64,000 bases of DNA, taken from positions 1-64,000 of the forward strand of contig JBDRDH010000143.1 in assembly GCA_043820985.1 (NCBI GenBank), read 5' to 3'. Below are positions 52,873 to 61,812 of the stretch, in pieces. This stretch comes from JAAYXS01 sp043820985. GTDB taxonomy: Bacteria; Planctomycetota; Phycisphaerae; UBA1845; Fen-1342. The translations under genes and the position numbers were made by a program. Positions within the stretch are counted from its first letter, which is position 1, and each line of letters begins with the position of its first letter. A model generated the notes under the pieces. It saw nothing but the letters and a program-made list of their open reading frames with translations. It searched no databases and was not told the DNA's origin.

Positions 52873-53100
52873 TTGCCTGCTCCTTCTCTTTGACCGTCGT
52901 GGTTATACGGACCGGCGCCGCGCCGCCTTACCGGCAGCGCGCCGCCACTCAGAGACGAGAAACAGGTTCCCGAATCTGGTACAATGGGCTCTGACCGGCT
53001 TCCGTAGTAGATGAGTTCGTCAGAGCCAATGCTGCCCGTCACGGATCAGTTCGATTTCGGGCGGGCGTAGCGGTCAAAAAATAAATGGAGTTTCTTCAGG

Positions 53101-53682
53101 ATGGCCGAGCCACCGGCGGGAATGGTGACGCAAGTGCTGAAAGCCGCCAGCGCGGGCGACGTGCAGGCGGCCGCCGAGTTGCTGCCGCTGGTCTATACCG
53201 AACTCCGTAAGCTTGCTCAGGTCCGGATGGCCAAGGTCCCGCCCGGCAACACACTCCAACCAACGGCGCTGGTTCACGAGGCGTACCTGCGGCTGATCGG
53301 CGATGACCCCCCGAGTTGGAACAGCCGCGGACATTTCTTCGGCGCCGCCGCCGAGGCCATGCGCCAGATCCTCGTGGAACAGGCGCGGCGCAAGCAGCGC
53401 CTCAAGCATGGTGGCGACCGGAAACGCGTCGCCCTGGAGGAGGCCGAGCCGGCGATCGAACCGCCTGCGGACGACATACTCGCGCTGAACGAGGCCCTTG
53501 GGCGCCTGGAGCAGGACGATCAGCGCAAGGCCCGGATCGCCAAGCTGCGCTACTTCGCCGGATTGACCAACGCGGAAACGGCGGCGGCCCTCGGCGTGTC
53601 CGAAGTGACCATCCGACGCGAGTGTCGGTTCATCCGAGCCCTGCTGTCTATCCAATTGGAAGACCGGGCATCCGAGAGTTGA
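53101..53682 (+). CDS. ECF-family RNA polymerase sigma factor
   Basis: 193 residues. It is an extracytoplasmic-function sigma factor of the type abundant in Planctomycetes (TIGR02999-like). Region 2 covers about residues 20-90 (LLPLVYTELRKLAQVRMAKV and VHEAYLRLIG...FFGAAAEAMRQILVEQARR). Region 4 covers about 140-185 (KARIAKLRYFAGLTNAETAA and GVSEVTIRRECRFIRALL). No anti-sigma factor gene accompanies it. Instead the next gene, six bases on, encodes a Ser/Thr kinase with WD40 repeats, a pairing known from this group in which phosphorylation may replace anti-sigma control. The 228 bp between it and the leftward surface-protein run is a good place to look for its own target promoter. Confidence 0.92.
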   Translation: MAEPPAGMVTQVLKAASAGDVQAAAELLPLVYTELRKLAQVRMAKVPPGNTLQPTALVHEAYLRLIGDDPPSWNSRGHFFGAAAEAMRQILVEQARRKQRLKHGGDRKRVALEEAEPAIEPPADDILALNEALGRLEQDDQRKARIAKLRYFAGLTNAETAAALGVSEVTIRRECRFIRALLSIQLEDRASES

Positions 53683-53688
53683 CCAGCC

Positions 53689-56600
53689 ATGCGTGGCGAA
53701 CGCCTCCAGAAAGCCGAGTCGATCTTCCAGGTGCTGGCTGACCTGCCCGCGGAGCAACGCGCGTCTGTCCTTGCCGAGCAATGTGCGGGGGACGACGAGC
53801 TCCGCAGCTTCGTGGAACGACTGCTGGCCCGGGACGACGCCGGAGCCGGGGACTGGCTGCGCACGCCGGTCTTTCCTGATGCAGCCGTCGTGCCGACACA
53901 GTCACTTGAGTTGCCGCGGCGCATCGGGCGCTATGAGATCATCCGGATGATCGGCGAGGGTGGCATGGGCACGGTCTATGAAGCCCAGCAGGAACAACCC
54001 TGGCGGCGTGTGGCACTGAAAGTGATCCGTCCCGGCCTGGCGGCCGGTCACCTGCTGCGGCGCTTCCAGCAGGAAGCTGACGTGCTCGGGCAGCTTCAAC
54101 ACCCCGGCATCGCACAAATCCACGAAGCGGGGGTAGCCGAGGTCACGACCGCGGCGGGCGTGGGAATTCGCCAGCCCTTCTTCGCGATGGAGTTGATCCG
54201 CGGCGGACCACTCAGTGAGCACGCCCGCAGCCGCGGGCTCGGGACGCGCGCGCGACTGGAACTCGTGGCCCGCATCTGCGACGCGGTGCAGCACGCCCAT
54301 CAGAAGGGCGTGATCCATCGCGACCTCAAGCCCGGCAACATCCTGGTGGACGAGTCCGGGCAGCCAAAGATCCTGGACTTCGGCGTGGCCCGAGTAACCG
54401 ACGCCGACATGCAGACGATCACCATGCAGACCGGCGTCGGTCAGCTCATCGGCACGATTCCGTACATGAGCCCGGAACAAGTGAGCGCTGAGTCCAGAGA
54501 GTTGGACACGCGCTCGGACGTGTATGCGCTGGGCGTGATCCTCTACGAACTGCTCAGCGGGTCACTGCCACACGACGTGCACGACCTCTCCATTCCTCAG
54601 GCCGTCCGCAAGGTACGCGAGGAAGAGCCGCGACGCCTTGGCTCGGTCGATAGAACATTACGCGGCGAGATCGAGATCATCGTCGCCCGAGCGCTGGAGA
54701 AAGACAAGGCACGACGCTATCAGTCGGCGTCCGATCTCGCGGCTGACATCCGGCGACATCTGCGCGGCGAGGCGATCGAGGCCAAACGCGATTCGGCCTT
54801 CTACGTACTTCGAAAGACGGTGGCGCGTTATCGGGGCTTGGCGGCCGCTAGTGCGCTGTTGTTCGTGCTGCTGGCTGCGTTCGGGATCGTCTCATCCATT
54901 CAGGCCAACCGGAATCGGCAGTTGGCCGACGGACTCGCCACCGCGCTCACTACCAGCAACATCGAGCGAGGGCGGTTGCACACACGTGCCGGGTACTTCC
55001 TGGGTGCGGAAAACCTGATCTGGCGCGAGCACCTGACCAGTCCGCAATCGAACCACTCGTACTGGGCGCTGTGGGAGCTCTATTCGCAGAATCCCAGCCT
55101 GGCTGCGTTTACCGGTCACAGCCTTGAGTTATACGACAGTGCCTTCGCCGTGGACGGACGGACCTTCGCAAGCTGTAGCGTAGATGGCACCGTCAAGGTA
55201 TGGAATGCTGAGACGTTTCAGCCCGTCGCCGACCTCAAGGGGCCCGGTGATGCCACGCGTTCCGTAGCCTACAGCCCCGATGGTCGCTGGATCGCTGCCG
55301 CGGGTCTTGATGGAACGGTCATGGTGTGGGATGCGACGACATACGAACTGCTGCGCACGCTACGAGGGCACGATGGTCCGGTCCACGCGGTGGATTTCGC
55401 AGCAGACGGGCGGCACCTGGTTTCAGGTGGCGAGGACACGACCGTACGTGTCTGGGACGTCGCGACGGGTGTGTGTGCCAATGTGCTGGTGGAGCATCAG
55501 GCACCTCTCGGTGCCGTGTGCTTCAACCACGGCGCCGGGATCTTGGCCACCTCTTCGTACGACGGAACGATCAAGCTCTGGAAAGGGCTTGCGGGGCCGT
55601 CAACCGCGACGCTAGTGGACCCTGCACGCGCAACCGTAGCTCTGGCACTATCATCCGACGGCCGGAAGCTGGCCTCGGGAAACCGCGACCGGGTCATCAA
55701 GCTCTGGAATCTAACCGATCCGCCCTCTGCGGAGACCTTGGGCACGCCCACCAACGGACACGTGAGGTACCTGGCCTTCGGGCCTGACGACGAGACGCTT
55801 CTCTCCGGCGGGTGGTATCGAATCGACCGATGGGATCTGGCCACTGGCGAACACCAGCCGATTGTAACGTATGGCGTCACTGGCGGCAGTATGCGTCCTG
55901 ACGGCCGGATTGTCGTGGCCGGCTTCGAAGGGGGGCCGATCCGCGCCACAGACATCTCGATCGACGCCGGTCAGATTCGACTGGGTGGCAAGTCGAATAG
56001 AGGGGTCGCCTCGGTCAGCCCCAACGGCCGTGTCATCGCTTGTGGCGACGACACCGACCAAGTTCGCTTATGGGAGACCGCCACCGGCAGGCTGCTCGCC
56101 AGACTGCCGAGCCCGACGTGGCGTTGGTCGTCGGCCCACTTTCACCCGTCCGGCAAGATAATAGCCACCTGCGGCGCCAACGGGGTCGTTCAGGTCTGGG
56201 ACTTGGCCACCGGGACGCGCACGTATTCATTTGAGGGAGTCCACGTCACCACCGGACAGTCGCTTTCTTTCAGTCCGGACGGCCAACTGATGGCCGTGAC
56301 GCGTCCGGACCAGACCGTTCAACTTCGTGACGTTGGAACGGGCGATGTGTTGGCGACGCTGCCCTCATTGGGAAGCGAGGTGCTCGCGGCCCGATTCAGC
56401 TCGGACGGCCGGATGATCGCAACCACTCAGCGCGGCGATACGGTGGCCCTCTGGACGGAGACCGGGGAGCCCCTGGGCACGTTGGCGTGCGGCTATGCGC
56501 CATGGACGGTTGGTTTTAGCCCTGACGGGCGGAAGTTGGCTGTCGGAGGCTGGAGCTACGATTTCCAAATCTGGGATCTCGAAACCCGCCAGCTCGAAGC

Positions 56601-57105
56601 ACGCTTGGGAGAATCCAAATCCGTCGTCTGGGGTGTCGCCTTCCGGCCATCAGACATGAACATCCTGGCCACCTGTTCCGGTGACGGCAGTGTGATGCTG
56701 TGGGATCTGAGCGAGCGTCGAAACATACTCACGCTCGAGCCGTTCGGCGGCGCCGACGCGCTGTCGGTGTCCTTCACGCCGGACGGCAAGACGCTCGTGG
56801 CCGCCGGCTTCGATGGTTCACTGTGCGTTTGGGATCTGGAGTATTACGACCGCCACATCGCCGGCAATCTCGAATACCAGATCGGACGTTTCAACGAAGA
56901 GTTGGGTGACAGCATCCAGGCCGAGCAGTTGCGCGCCTGGGCCGAACGCGTGTTGCGCCGCCGCTGGCCCCGGATCGGCCCGCATGCTCAGCGCCACTTG
57001 GATTCCCACGCGCCGCCAACCGACGCCATTGGTGTGGATCCCGCGATCATCGCCGCCTGGGGCCAGCGCGATCTCGGTGACGCGTCTCGCAACGGCGAAC
57101 CGTAA
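53689..57105 (+). CDS. Ser/Thr protein kinase with WD40 repeats
   Basis: 1138 residues. A short N-terminal helical part is followed by a PknB-type kinase domain (about 80-350). It has GEGGMGTVYEAQQ (glycine loop), VALKVIRPG (lysine), VIHRDLKPGNILVDE (catalytic Asp), ILDFGVARV (DFG) and PYMSPEQVS (APE-like). One membrane span lies near 384-406 (GLAAASALLFVLLAAFGIVS). The outer part (about 470-1070) holds roughly 13 WD40-like units such as SVDGTVKVWN and GLDGTVMVWD, forming one or two beta-propellers. The kinase is therefore inside and the sensor-like propeller outside the membrane. It is co-transcribed with the ECF sigma factor six bases upstream. The signal it senses is unknown. Confidence 0.92.
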   Translation: MRGERLQKAESIFQVLADLPAEQRASVLAEQCAGDDELRSFVERLLARDDAGAGDWLRTPVFPDAAVVPTQSLELPRRIGRYEIIRMIGEGGMGTVYEAQQEQPWRRVALKVIRPGLAAGHLLRRFQQEADVLGQLQHPGIAQIHEAGVAEVTTAAGVGIRQPFFAMELIRGGPLSEHARSRGLGTRARLELVARICDAVQHAHQKGVIHRDLKPGNILVDESGQPKILDFGVARVTDADMQTITMQTGVGQLIGTIPYMSPEQVSAESRELDTRSDVYALGVILYELLSGSLPHDVHDLSIPQAVRKVREEEPRRLGSVDRTLRGEIEIIVARALEKDKARRYQSASDLAADIRRHLRGEAIEAKRDSAFYVLRKTVARYRGLAAASALLFVLLAAFGIVSSIQANRNRQLADGLATALTTSNIERGRLHTRAGYFLGAENLIWREHLTSPQSNHSYWALWELYSQNPSLAAFTGHSLELYDSAFAVDGRTFASCSVDGTVKVWNAETFQPVADLKGPGDATRSVAYSPDGRWIAAAGLDGTVMVWDATTYELLRTLRGHDGPVHAVDFAADGRHLVSGGEDTTVRVWDVATGVCANVLVEHQAPLGAVCFNHGAGILATSSYDGTIKLWKGLAGPSTATLVDPARATVALALSSDGRKLASGNRDRVIKLWNLTDPPSAETLGTPTNGHVRYLAFGPDDETLLSGGWYRIDRWDLATGEHQPIVTYGVTGGSMRPDGRIVVAGFEGGPIRATDISIDAGQIRLGGKSNRGVASVSPNGRVIACGDDTDQVRLWETATGRLLARLPSPTWRWSSAHFHPSGKIIATCGANGVVQVWDLATGTRTYSFEGVHVTTGQSLSFSPDGQLMAVTRPDQTVQLRDVGTGDVLATLPSLGSEVLAARFSSDGRMIATTQRGDTVALWTETGEPLGTLACGYAPWTVGFSPDGRKLAVGGWSYDFQIWDLETRQLEARLGESKSVVWGVAFRPSDMNILATCSGDGSVMLWDLSERRNILTLEPFGGADALSVSFTPDGKTLVAAGFDGSLCVWDLEYYDRHIAGNLEYQIGRFNEELGDSIQAEQLRAWAERVLRRRWPRIGPHAQRHLDSHAPPTDAIGVDPAIIAAWGQRDLGDASRNGEP

Positions 57106-57211
57106 TCAGGCACCCGCGGGATCATTGTTTGCAGACGGTTTACAGGCGCTTTCAGCACGGATTACTTGTACCGCCGTGTGCAACTATTCACTCTCGCCAG
57201 GTGTGTTATTC

Positions 57212-57229
57212 GTATACTATGAAGTATAC
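57212..57229. promoter_or_regulatory. GTATACT palindrome upstream of the haem protein
   Basis: A perfect inverted repeat, GTATACT ATGA AGTATAC, located 16 to 33 bases before the first possible start of the multihaem lipoprotein gene. Its size and symmetry suit a dimeric repressor or activator. The GTATAC/TATAC content resembles the ArsR-like site at 60259-60276, but the regulator is not identified. Confidence 0.5.
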
Positions 57230-57244
57230 TGAGAAGACTACCGC

Positions 57245-59962
57245 ATGGAACAGATTCGCACGGAGTACCATCCTGTGTTGCGAGAGCCACGTAGAGCGTT
57301 GACTTTCCGAGGGATGTGGCGTCTAAGCCCGATAACTTTAGCCGTACTCGTCTTGTTTTGCGGGTGCCCCCCCAACCTGGAACCGGCGCCACCGTCCGAC
57401 GACGGTCCGGCGGACACCACCACGCCGGGCGACGACGCCTCTAGCACTGACCAGCCCAACCCGCCCGCGGACCCGGACGACCCAGCATTTGACGGCAACC
57501 CCGCGGATTGTCTGTCGTGCCACGATCCCGCGGTGTGGGTCAGCTCGCATGGCGGTGAAGTTGTCTCGCCAACGAGCACGTATTGTCACATCTGCCACGA
57601 CTCAGAAAAGCATGAACTCGGGTCCGTACACTTGCGTAATCTGACTTCACCCGATGATGTCATCGTTCTGAGCAGTGATCCGGCCCGCGATCCGACAGAG
57701 ACCGAGAAAGTCGCTCTGCTTTGCAGCGCGTGCCACACCCGCGCCCGCTTTGTTGCCCACACCACGATGTCCGGTTGGTCCCCATCCTGCACGGCGTGCC
57801 ACGACGTACACGCCACAAGCGCCGACGGTCTCGCTCTCGTTCGTCAGACTATCTTCAACTACACACTCACGGTTGACAAACCGGTTGAGTTCACGGCCCG
57901 CACGGGGCCGGGCAGTTTCAGTGACGGCGTCGGAGCCAACGACGGCGTCTGCCAGGTCTGCCACACCACCACACGCTATCACCGCCACGACGGCACCGGT
58001 GCACCACACTACGAAGGAGCGGACTGCACCACCTGTCATCCGCACGAGAGCGGCTTCATCCCCACCGGCGGCACGTCCTGCGTCGCCTGTCACAGTGCGC
58101 CCCAGGGCACGCGACCGGCGGTGGTCAATGCCGACGGCAGTGGCGGGCATCATCTCGCCGACGACGTGCTCAGCGACAGCGATTGTCTCGTCTGTCACGA
58201 GCTGAGCGCGCACCAGCAGGGTGACGTGCGGTTGTGGGACGATCCCAACCAGCCATCTTCGGTCTTCGTCGTCACCGCCGATCCGGCCCAACTGACCGAC
58301 TTCTGTACGGCCTGTCACGACGATGGCGAGCCGATCGCCTGTCACACTACCGGAACAGACTGGAATCCGGTCTGCGCCGAGTGCCACGCCGTCCACGAAC
58401 CGAACAACGTAAACCTGTCGCTGGTCACGGATGTGATTTACAACCGCACGCTCGCGGTGGACAAGCCGGTCGTGTTCACGGCCCGCACGGGGCCGGGCAG
58501 TTTCAGTGACGGCGTCGGAGCCAACGACGGCGTCTGCCAGGTCTGCCACACGGATACGCGTCACCACCGCCACGACGGCACGGGCATTCCACATCACGCA
58601 GGCAGCGACTGTGCCGCCTGCCACGACCACGAGAGCGGCTTCATCCCCACCGGCGGCACGTCCTGCATCGCCTGCCATGTTTTTTCGCAAGGGGGACGGC
58701 GGCCAATCGTGGACGAATTCGCTCTGGTCACGCACCACGTAGACTCGTCCTCTCTGACCGACGGAGACTGTGTGGTGTGCCATGAGATCAGCAACCACCC
58801 AGCGGGGAGCGTGCGCTTGCGAAATGTCGACCATCCGGACGACCCGGCGGAGGTCATCGAACTGAGCGGCGACCCGCTGAGTGACGCCAACGAAGCCGCC
58901 CGGCTGGAGCCGTTCTGTCTGGCGTGTCACGACACCGACGGCGCCGGCGGCACGACCCCGTTCTCCGACGGGCGTACGCCTCCGCCGATCGACGCCGACC
59001 TGTGGTCCGCGGCTTCACATAGCGCGAGCCCGACCACTTGCTTCGGCGACGGCGCGACGTTCGGCTGTCACGCATCCGGGCATGGATCGTTAAAGGTCAG
59101 CCTGCTGGCACCGTGGGACGCCTCACAGCCGGGCGTCCCCGGGGATCCGCTGCGTGAAGAGGAGGGACTTTGTTATTCCTGCCACGATGCCGACGGGCCG
59201 GGTGCCAGCGACATCCAATCACAGTTCGAATTCCCGACCCACCACAACGTCAGCGCTTTGGATCAGACCGACGGCTCCCGGGTGGAGTGCCTGAGCTGTC
59301 ACGACCCTCACACGCTCAACACGGCGACACCACTGCGCGATCCGGACAGCGGCGACACGTGGCTCGGCACCGGCGAGGCGTTCTGCCTCACGTGCCATGA
59401 TGGAACGACGCCCCCGGGTGTGTCATTTCCGCCCGCGGCACCGGGTACCGGATACGATAAGTCCGCGTTCATCGGCACAACGCACGACACCACGACGGGC
59501 GGCAACAGTTGCCGGCATTGCCACCGGGTCCATGGTTCGCCCCATCTCGCCATGCTCAGAGCATCGTACGTCGTCGCCGATTATAACGAATACTTACCAG
59601 GCACTGACGACTATGCCGCCTGCTGGCAGTGCCATATCGAAAATCGCGTCCTCTACCAAATGAACGCCTTTCAGAACCGGCATAGTAATCACGTAGTGGA
59701 CTACGCGTCGCCCTGCATCATCTGCCACGACGTGCACGCGGGCTTTGAGGTCGAAGAGCCGGGGCTCATCGATTTCGCCTATCCGGTTGCCCGCGGCTAC
59801 GATATCGAGTTCCTTGACGGTTATGATGGCGCCAGCTCTTTCTGGATCAACGCGGGCCAGGACCGCGGGTATTGCGCCATCCGCTGCCATGGCGCGGAAC
59901 ACTCCCTCCGCCATTACGTGCGTCACGATCTAACGACGATCGACTGCCTCGCCTGCCATTAA
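57245..59962 (+). CDS. Multihaem c-type cytochrome lipoprotein (22 CxxCH)
   Basis: 905 residues from the ATG at 57245; the ATG at 57314 gives a tidier signal peptide (LSPITLAVLVLFCGC, lipobox LFCGC) and may be the true start. I count 22 CxxCH haem c attachment motifs plus one CAIRCH near the end. They include CLSCH, CHICH, CSACH and CQVCH twice, and the last is CLACH immediately before the stop. A near-perfect internal duplication is visible: FTARTGPGSFSDGVGANDGV and following residues occur twice, about 200 residues apart. The protein is presumably exported, lipidated and loaded with haem by the c-type maturation system. Likely role: extracellular or periplasmic electron transfer. No partner porin or quinol oxidase gene is adjacent; the arsenic-type cluster follows 313 bp downstream. 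Confidence 0.9.
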   Translation: MEQIRTEYHPVLREPRRALTFRGMWRLSPITLAVLVLFCGCPPNLEPAPPSDDGPADTTTPGDDASSTDQPNPPADPDDPAFDGNPADCLSCHDPAVWVSSHGGEVVSPTSTYCHICHDSEKHELGSVHLRNLTSPDDVIVLSSDPARDPTETEKVALLCSACHTRARFVAHTTMSGWSPSCTACHDVHATSADGLALVRQTIFNYTLTVDKPVEFTARTGPGSFSDGVGANDGVCQVCHTTTRYHRHDGTGAPHYEGADCTTCHPHESGFIPTGGTSCVACHSAPQGTRPAVVNADGSGGHHLADDVLSDSDCLVCHELSAHQQGDVRLWDDPNQPSSVFVVTADPAQLTDFCTACHDDGEPIACHTTGTDWNPVCAECHAVHEPNNVNLSLVTDVIYNRTLAVDKPVVFTARTGPGSFSDGVGANDGVCQVCHTDTRHHRHDGTGIPHHAGSDCAACHDHESGFIPTGGTSCIACHVFSQGGRRPIVDEFALVTHHVDSSSLTDGDCVVCHEISNHPAGSVRLRNVDHPDDPAEVIELSGDPLSDANEAARLEPFCLACHDTDGAGGTTPFSDGRTPPPIDADLWSAASHSASPTTCFGDGATFGCHASGHGSLKVSLLAPWDASQPGVPGDPLREEEGLCYSCHDADGPGASDIQSQFEFPTHHNVSALDQTDGSRVECLSCHDPHTLNTATPLRDPDSGDTWLGTGEAFCLTCHDGTTPPGVSFPPAAPGTGYDKSAFIGTTHDTTTGGNSCRHCHRVHGSPHLAMLRASYVVADYNEYLPGTDDYAACWQCHIENRVLYQMNAFQNRHSNHVVDYASPCIICHDVHAGFEVEEPGLIDFAYPVARGYDIEFLDGYDGASSFWINAGQDRGYCAIRCHGAEHSLRHYVRHDLTTIDCLACH

Positions 59963-60275
59963 GCCGATGTGGGTCTTCAACTCGCGCCGACGCCGGAAGG
60001 AGGCGCCCGAAAGCTACTCTTCTGTCTGCCCCACGTATTCCTCAGAGCGCCACGGGGCCACGTTGACCTGGCCGGCCACCTCCTGGTCCGCGGAGGATCA
60101 GACACCCTTTGGCTGCCCGCGCCCCTTTCAGTGCCATCGTGGGTGTAGCCCACTCCATTGCCGGTGGTTGTCTCGGCTGGTGGGGGGCCGATCTGTCACA
60201 GACCGCACCCAATCCGGGCGCTGGCTCTGATGGCATGGTTGACATGGAGCCCGACTCGTATACGCTTAGGCGTAT
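59963..60275. other. Intergenic region upstream of arsR
   Basis: About 313 bases between the cytochrome gene and arsR1. An 87-codon frame with an ATG at 59967 lacks recognisable features and is not called. TTGACA at 60239-60244 is a possible -35 element for arsR1. The operator palindrome overlaps the proposed start codon. Confidence 0.45.
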
Positions 60276-60276
60276 A
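60259..60276. promoter_or_regulatory. Candidate ArsR operator overlapping the arsR start
   Basis: A perfect 7-bp inverted repeat, TATACGC TTAG GCGTATA. It ends on the first base of the ATG at 60276, as expected for a self-regulated ArsR repressor, and lies 14 bases after a TTGACA. The palindrome has the ATA/TAT outer bases usual in ArsR/SmtB boxes. Confidence 0.65.
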
Positions 60277-60626
60277 TGTCTACCACGCTCACCATGACAC
60301 CCGACCTTTTCCGCGCTTTCGCCGACCCGACTCGTCTGCGCCTGCTGAACCTGCTCCTGGAGCGCGAGTTGTGTGTCTGCGACCTGTGTGAGGTGCTTGA
60401 CGAGATCCAGCCGAAGGTGTCACGACATCTGGCGTACCTGCGACGGGCCGGACTGGTCAGCGTCCGGCGGGATGGAAAATGGAAATACTATGCGGTGACG
60501 AAGAAGCCCGCGGGTTTGGAGCGCACGCTGCTCGACTGCGTCCGCACTTGCCTCCGAGACCTGAATGTTCTGAAGGACGATCTGAAGCGACTGCGGAAGC
60601 TGCCGCGGGGGCGGTGCGCGCCGTGA
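60276..60626 (+). CDS. arsR: ArsR-family metalloregulator 1
   Basis: 116 residues; the ATG at 60294 is an alternative start. It is a winged-helix repressor of the ArsR/SmtB family, binding DNA as a dimer and released by metalloid. The sensor motif ELCVCDLCEVL gives Cys33, Cys35 and Cys38 in the recognition helix, the classical As(III)/Sb(III) arrangement. The helix-turn-helix continues with QPKVSRHLAYLRRAGLVSVR and then the wing GKWKYYAV. It is the first gene of a run with the Acr3 transporter 21 bp downstream, and it probably represses the run from the operator over its own start. Confidence 0.92.
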   Translation: MSTTLTMTPDLFRAFADPTRLRLLNLLLERELCVCDLCEVLDEIQPKVSRHLAYLRRAGLVSVRRDGKWKYYAVTKKPAGLERTLLDCVRTCLRDLNVLKDDLKRLRKLPRGRCAP

Positions 60627-60653
60627 GCCACTCCTCGGTGATGGAGAATGCTG

Positions 60654-61751
60654 ATGGACCCTGAATACGCCCCGGTGCCGCCGGTACGGCGTAAGCGGCT
60701 CTCGTTCCTCGATCGATTCCTGACGCTGTGGATCTTCCTGGCGATGGCCATCGGGGTCTTCGGCGGCTACTTCTTTCCCGGAATCGAGAGCTTCATCAAC
60801 CGCTTTCAGGTCGGCACGACCAACATCCCGATCGCGATCGGCCTGATTCTGATGATGTATCCGCCGCTGGCGAAGGTGAAGTACGAAGAGCTGGGCGACG
60901 TGTTCCGCAACTTCAAGATTCTGGGCCTATCGCTGGTCCAGAACTGGGTCATCGGGCCGATCCTGATGTTTTTGCTAGCCATCCTCTTTCTCAACGGCTA
61001 TCCCGAGTACATGATTGGCTTGATCATGATCGGGCTTGCTCGCTGCATTGCCATGGTCATCGTCTGGAACGACCTGGCCAAGGGCGACACCGAGTACGCC
61101 GCCGGCCTGGTCGCGTTCAACTCAATCTTCCAGGTGCTGTTCTTTTCGGTCTACGCCTGGTTCTTCATCACAATCCTGCCGCCGTTGTTCGGCCTGGAAG
61201 GTGTGGATGTGGAGGGGATCACGATCGGCGAGATTGCGAAGAGCGTGTTCGTTTATCTGGGCATCCCGTTTATTGCGGGGATGATCACGCGGTTCGTATT
61301 GCTCAAGGTCAAGAATCGCGCGTGGTATGAGCAGAAGTTCATCCCGAAGATCTCGCCGATCACGCTCATCGCCCTGCTGTTCACGATCCTGGTCATGTTC
61401 TCGCTCAAAGGCGAGTTCATCGTGCAACTGCCGCTGGACGTCGTGCGGATCGCCATCCCGCTGTGTGTGTACTTTGTCGTAATGTTCCTGGTGTCTTTTT
61501 GGATGGGCAAGAAGCTCGGGGCCGACTACGGCAAGACGACCACGATCGCCTTTACGGCGGCCAGCAACAACTTCGAGCTCGCGATCGCAGTGGCCGTGGC
61601 CGTCTTCGGGATCGGCTCCGGCGTCGCGTTCGCGGCCGTCATTGGCCCCCTGGTCGAGGTGCCGGTCCTGATCAGCCTGGTGAACGTGGCGCTGTACTTC
61701 CAGCGGAAGTACTTTACCCTGCCGTCCAGTGTTAGCCAGGCCCCGGCGTAG
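60654..61751 (+). CDS. acr3: Acr3-type arsenite efflux transporter
   Basis: 365 residues from the ATG at 60654, 7 bases after GGAG; an ATG two codons earlier is in the same frame. It exports As(OH)3. The sequence has ten membrane spans and the Acr3 hallmarks: IALGLILMMYPPLAKVKYEE-like in span 2 (here IPIAIGLILMMYPPLAKVKY), LARCIAMVIVWNDLA with the essential cysteine (about residue 130), GIPFIAGMITRF and FTAASNNFELAIAVAVAVFG near the end. It belongs to the Acr3, not the ArsB, family. It lies 27 bases behind arsR and 61 bases before the TSUP gene. Confidence 0.95.
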   Translation: MDPEYAPVPPVRRKRLSFLDRFLTLWIFLAMAIGVFGGYFFPGIESFINRFQVGTTNIPIAIGLILMMYPPLAKVKYEELGDVFRNFKILGLSLVQNWVIGPILMFLLAILFLNGYPEYMIGLIMIGLARCIAMVIVWNDLAKGDTEYAAGLVAFNSIFQVLFFSVYAWFFITILPPLFGLEGVDVEGITIGEIAKSVFVYLGIPFIAGMITRFVLLKVKNRAWYEQKFIPKISPITLIALLFTILVMFSLKGEFIVQLPLDVVRIAIPLCVYFVVMFLVSFWMGKKLGADYGKTTTIAFTAASNNFELAIAVAVAVFGIGSGVAFAAVIGPLVEVPVLISLVNVALYFQRKYFTLPSSVSQAPA

Positions 61752-61812
61752 AACCGATGGCAGCCATCATGCCCTGCGGGCAGGTGAGGCCCTACCGACG
61801 GAGGCACATTGA

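Noticed and set aside
59967..60230. An 87-codon rightward frame after the cytochrome gene
   Set aside because: It has no ribosome binding site and no recognisable domain, and its Arg/Ser/Cys-rich composition is typical of an untranslated frame.
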